The notes under the pieces are model-generated. The model did no database searches. It worked only from the letters and a program-made list of their open reading frames with translations, and had not been told where the DNA came from. Shown here in pieces: positions 49,519 through 50,794 of a stretch of 50,794 bases of DNA. Source of the stretch: Bacteroidales bacterium. Lineage in GTDB: Bacteria; Bacteroidota; Bacteroidia; Bacteroidales; UBA932. A program made the position numbers and the translations under genes. Position 1 is the stretch's first letter. Each line of letters begins with the position of its first letter. The stretch is taken from contig JAFYEM010000018.1 in assembly GCA_017544265.1 (NCBI GenBank), positions 1 to 50,794 on the forward strand. The letters are read 5' to 3'.

Positions 49519-49598
49519 GCTTGTTATGTTTGTTGATGTACCAATCTAAAATACTCATCAGTCAAGGATATGTCTCCACGGCACGGCCCTGACCGTCG

Positions 49599-49606
49599 CA
49601 AATATA
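49599..49606 (-). promoter_or_regulatory. -7 promoter box of the Fib_succ_major-type gene
   Basis: CAAATATA reads TATATTTG on the minus strand, 80 bases before the ATG at 49518. Confidence 0.5.
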
Positions 49607-49783
49607 ATTATTATTTCCGATATCTGAAGAAGAAAAATAGGGGAACTATATACCTGTTGTCCACGGAAACGGTGTAACTTCCTGAGAAATAGTTGAAAAA
49701 AGGCTGGACTTTTTGAAAGAAAATCCCAAGTTTAAGGTTTTGCATATCGAAACTGAATTAGTGACGATATACTATAGAATCAA

Positions 49784-49927
49784 ATGGCAAAAAATTCAAA
49801 AAATGTGAAAAATCTGCTGTTGATTTCTTCTCCGGGATTCATTATCGCATTGATTTACCAATCCACTTTCCCTGTAAAAGGCGCGAATTTAGATTGGGTA
49901 ATAACGGTCGATAAGGATTTGATTTAA
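49784..49927 (+). CDS. Possible 47-residue small protein
   Basis: The ORF starts MAKNSKNVKNLLLISSPG with a lysine/asparagine-rich head, continues through a hydrophobic run (LLLISSPGFIIALIY) and ends VITVDKDLI. It could be a small membrane peptide. The codons are AT-rich, unlike nearby genes, and the family is unrecognised. No promoter box precedes it at close range. Confidence 0.25.
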   Translation: MAKNSKNVKNLLLISSPGFIIALIYQSTFPVKGANLDWVITVDKDLI

Positions 49928-49959
49928 GACCCTACAATCAAGTAATATTACATCTGTTT

Positions 49960-50794
49960 TTATTCAAGGTCCCCATTAGCTTCAATACAAAAAACGGCAT
50001 AGAGGGGAACAGCCTTGATTCCATTTGCAAACCCGAAATTCTTGCCGGAGATTCTGTAGGCGTAAGGGCAATTGTAGGTCTTTTTGAAATTGTTCAGGCT
50101 GATAGCATCCACCTTCTTACCCTTTTTGACTTCTACAGGTATCACGTTCATCCCGTCCTGTAGGATGAATTCGACCTCCTGTGTGTTGTCGTTCTTCCAA
50201 TAACGGAGTGTTATGCCATTGGCCGCAAGTGCCTGGCCTACGTAATTTTCAGCGACAGAGCCGAGGAAGGTATTGTCGGTTTCTATAGCGTTCAGCAGCA
50301 TCTGAACCGGCATCTGCGTCTTGGTATTCAGAAGTCCCACGTCGGACATGTAAATCTTAAAATCGCTGTCGTCCTCCTGGGCCGAGATAGGGATGAAGCC
50401 GTGTGTAATCAGTTTGCACTTATGTACGGTGCCGGCAAGAATGAGCCACTCAATGGCTTCTCCGAATATTTTGGCCGTACCGCCTTTCATGGCCAGCTTA
50501 TATTGGAATTTACGGTTTTCCTTGGCAAGTTGGGCCGGAATGCTGTTAAAACAGGCCCTTATCTTCACTGTAGTTGCAGGCTTAGCATATTTGGCCATAT
50601 CGGCATTGTAGCCAACCAATATAGACTGCTGAACGGTTCTGCACTCCAGATAGCTGTGTGTGTCCACCCATTTCTGCACGCTCTCTGGCATACCTCCTAC
50701 AACAAGATACTTTTGATAAAGGTCCAAAGCCAGAGAATGCACCGATGACGGCATAGCTTCGTTGGCCTCATAGTGGGAACGAATCTCCTGCGAG
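49960..50794 (-). CDS. AAA-family ATPase with DUF4143 domain, partial (5' end outside window)
   Basis: The C-terminal 277 or so residues run off the right edge; the frame remains open beyond the ATG at 50754 (upstream codons read SQEIRSHYEANEAM). The visible part begins with the linker YQKYLVVGGMPESVQKWVD, then a DUF4143 domain: GTAKIFGEAIEWLILAGTV, FKIYMSDVGLLNT, AENYVGQALAANG, then LRYWKNDNTQEVEFIL and VIPVEVKKGKK, a PD-(D/E)XK-like nuclease core. The N-terminal AAA ATPase domain is missing only because of the window. Such proteins are frequent and laterally mobile in gut Bacteroidetes; their role is uncertain. Confidence 0.9.
   Translation of the reverse strand, partial: SQEIRSHYEANEAMPSSVHSLALDLYQKYLVVGGMPESVQKWVDTHSYLECRTVQQSILVGYNADMAKYAKPATTVKIRACFNSIPAQLAKENRKFQYKLAMKGGTAKIFGEAIEWLILAGTVHKCKLITHGFIPISAQEDDSDFKIYMSDVGLLNTKTQMPVQMLLNAIETDNTFLGSVAENYVGQALAANGITLRYWKNDNTQEVEFILQDGMNVIPVEVKKGKKVDAISLNNFKKTYNCPYAYRISGKNFGFANGIKAVPLYAVFCIEANGDLE

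Larger units (their letters stand above)
49519..49959. other. AT-rich intergenic region with one promoter and one small ORF
   Basis: The 441-base gap is noticeably more AT-rich than the neighbouring genes. It holds the -7 box at 49599-49606 for the leftward lipoprotein and a 47-codon ORF at 49784-49927 on the plus strand. I see no tRNA, long inverted repeat or insertion-sequence end. The composition change next to the DUF4143 ATPase gene may mark a transfer boundary. Confidence 0.5.

Noticed and set aside
1-50794. CRISPR array, prophage or insertion sequence
   Set aside because: I saw no regularly spaced repeats, no integrase or transposase, and no structural phage genes.

Overview
The window looks like a chromosomal segment from a Bacteroidales bacterium. 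I infer this from the many short-signal lipoproteins, the TAnnTTTG-type -7 promoter boxes, fimbrillin-like surface proteins, an UpxY-type NusG paralogue, a complete Na+-NQR operon, and pectin- and starch-active carbohydrate enzymes. Base composition is fairly GC-rich by eye, which would suit Rikenellaceae (Alistipes-like) as well as other gut or rumen Bacteroidales, so genus is not assignable. I see no CRISPR array, complete insertion sequence, prophage or rRNA gene. Genes are tightly packed, with many 1-11 bp start/stop overlaps and four convergent gene pairs whose coding ends overlap.

Layout. 1-260: an unidentified C-terminal fragment, a tiny signal-peptide ORF and a perfect 17-bp inverted repeat. 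260-2442: a lipoprotein and a HAD phosphatase. 2538-9358: a carbohydrate block with a type I pullulanase, a GH78 alpha-L-rhamnosidase and a GH28-CE15 fusion. 9393-13158: tRNA-Leu(CAG), an SDR oxidoreductase, glucose-6-phosphate isomerase and a GlpT-type transporter. 13362-15606: grpE-dnaJ, rplS behind a structured leader, and tRNA-Arg(ACG). 15646-25462: a surface-glycan block with an UpxY/NusG factor, uvrA, a Stealth phosphotransferase and a GT2 on the plus strand. On the minus strand lies a four-gene operon of class V aminotransferase, cytidylyltransferase-Gfo/Idh fusion, GNAT-LicD fusion and LicD. 25517-28690: a DUF47 protein and two fimbrillin-like proteins. 28687-34616: nqrABCDEF, with a striking cysteine-rich tail on NqrC. 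34713-44132: an operon of UvrD/PcrA helicase, lipoprotein, frameshifted M6 peptidase, M16 peptidase and mtaB. 44136-50794: a PAP2-VanX fusion, a DUF4988-like lipoprotein, an M13 peptidase, a cytidylate-kinase-like protein, a Fib_succ_major-type lipoprotein, a 440-bp AT-rich gap and a DUF4143 ATPase running off the right edge.

How the genes work together. Pullulanase, rhamnosidase and the pectinase-esterase fusion point to plant polysaccharide use. The Stealth and LicD proteins with a CTP-dependent activating enzyme suggest that phosphodiester-linked groups are added to a surface glycan. NQR supplies the sodium gradient. The strongest candidates for something new are the 20-cysteine NqrC tail, the cytidylyl-transfer operon with two unusual fusions (and a degenerate EKP motif in one), and the PAP2-VanX fusion. 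Also notable are the terminator placed directly before the UpxY gene and the structured rplS leader.
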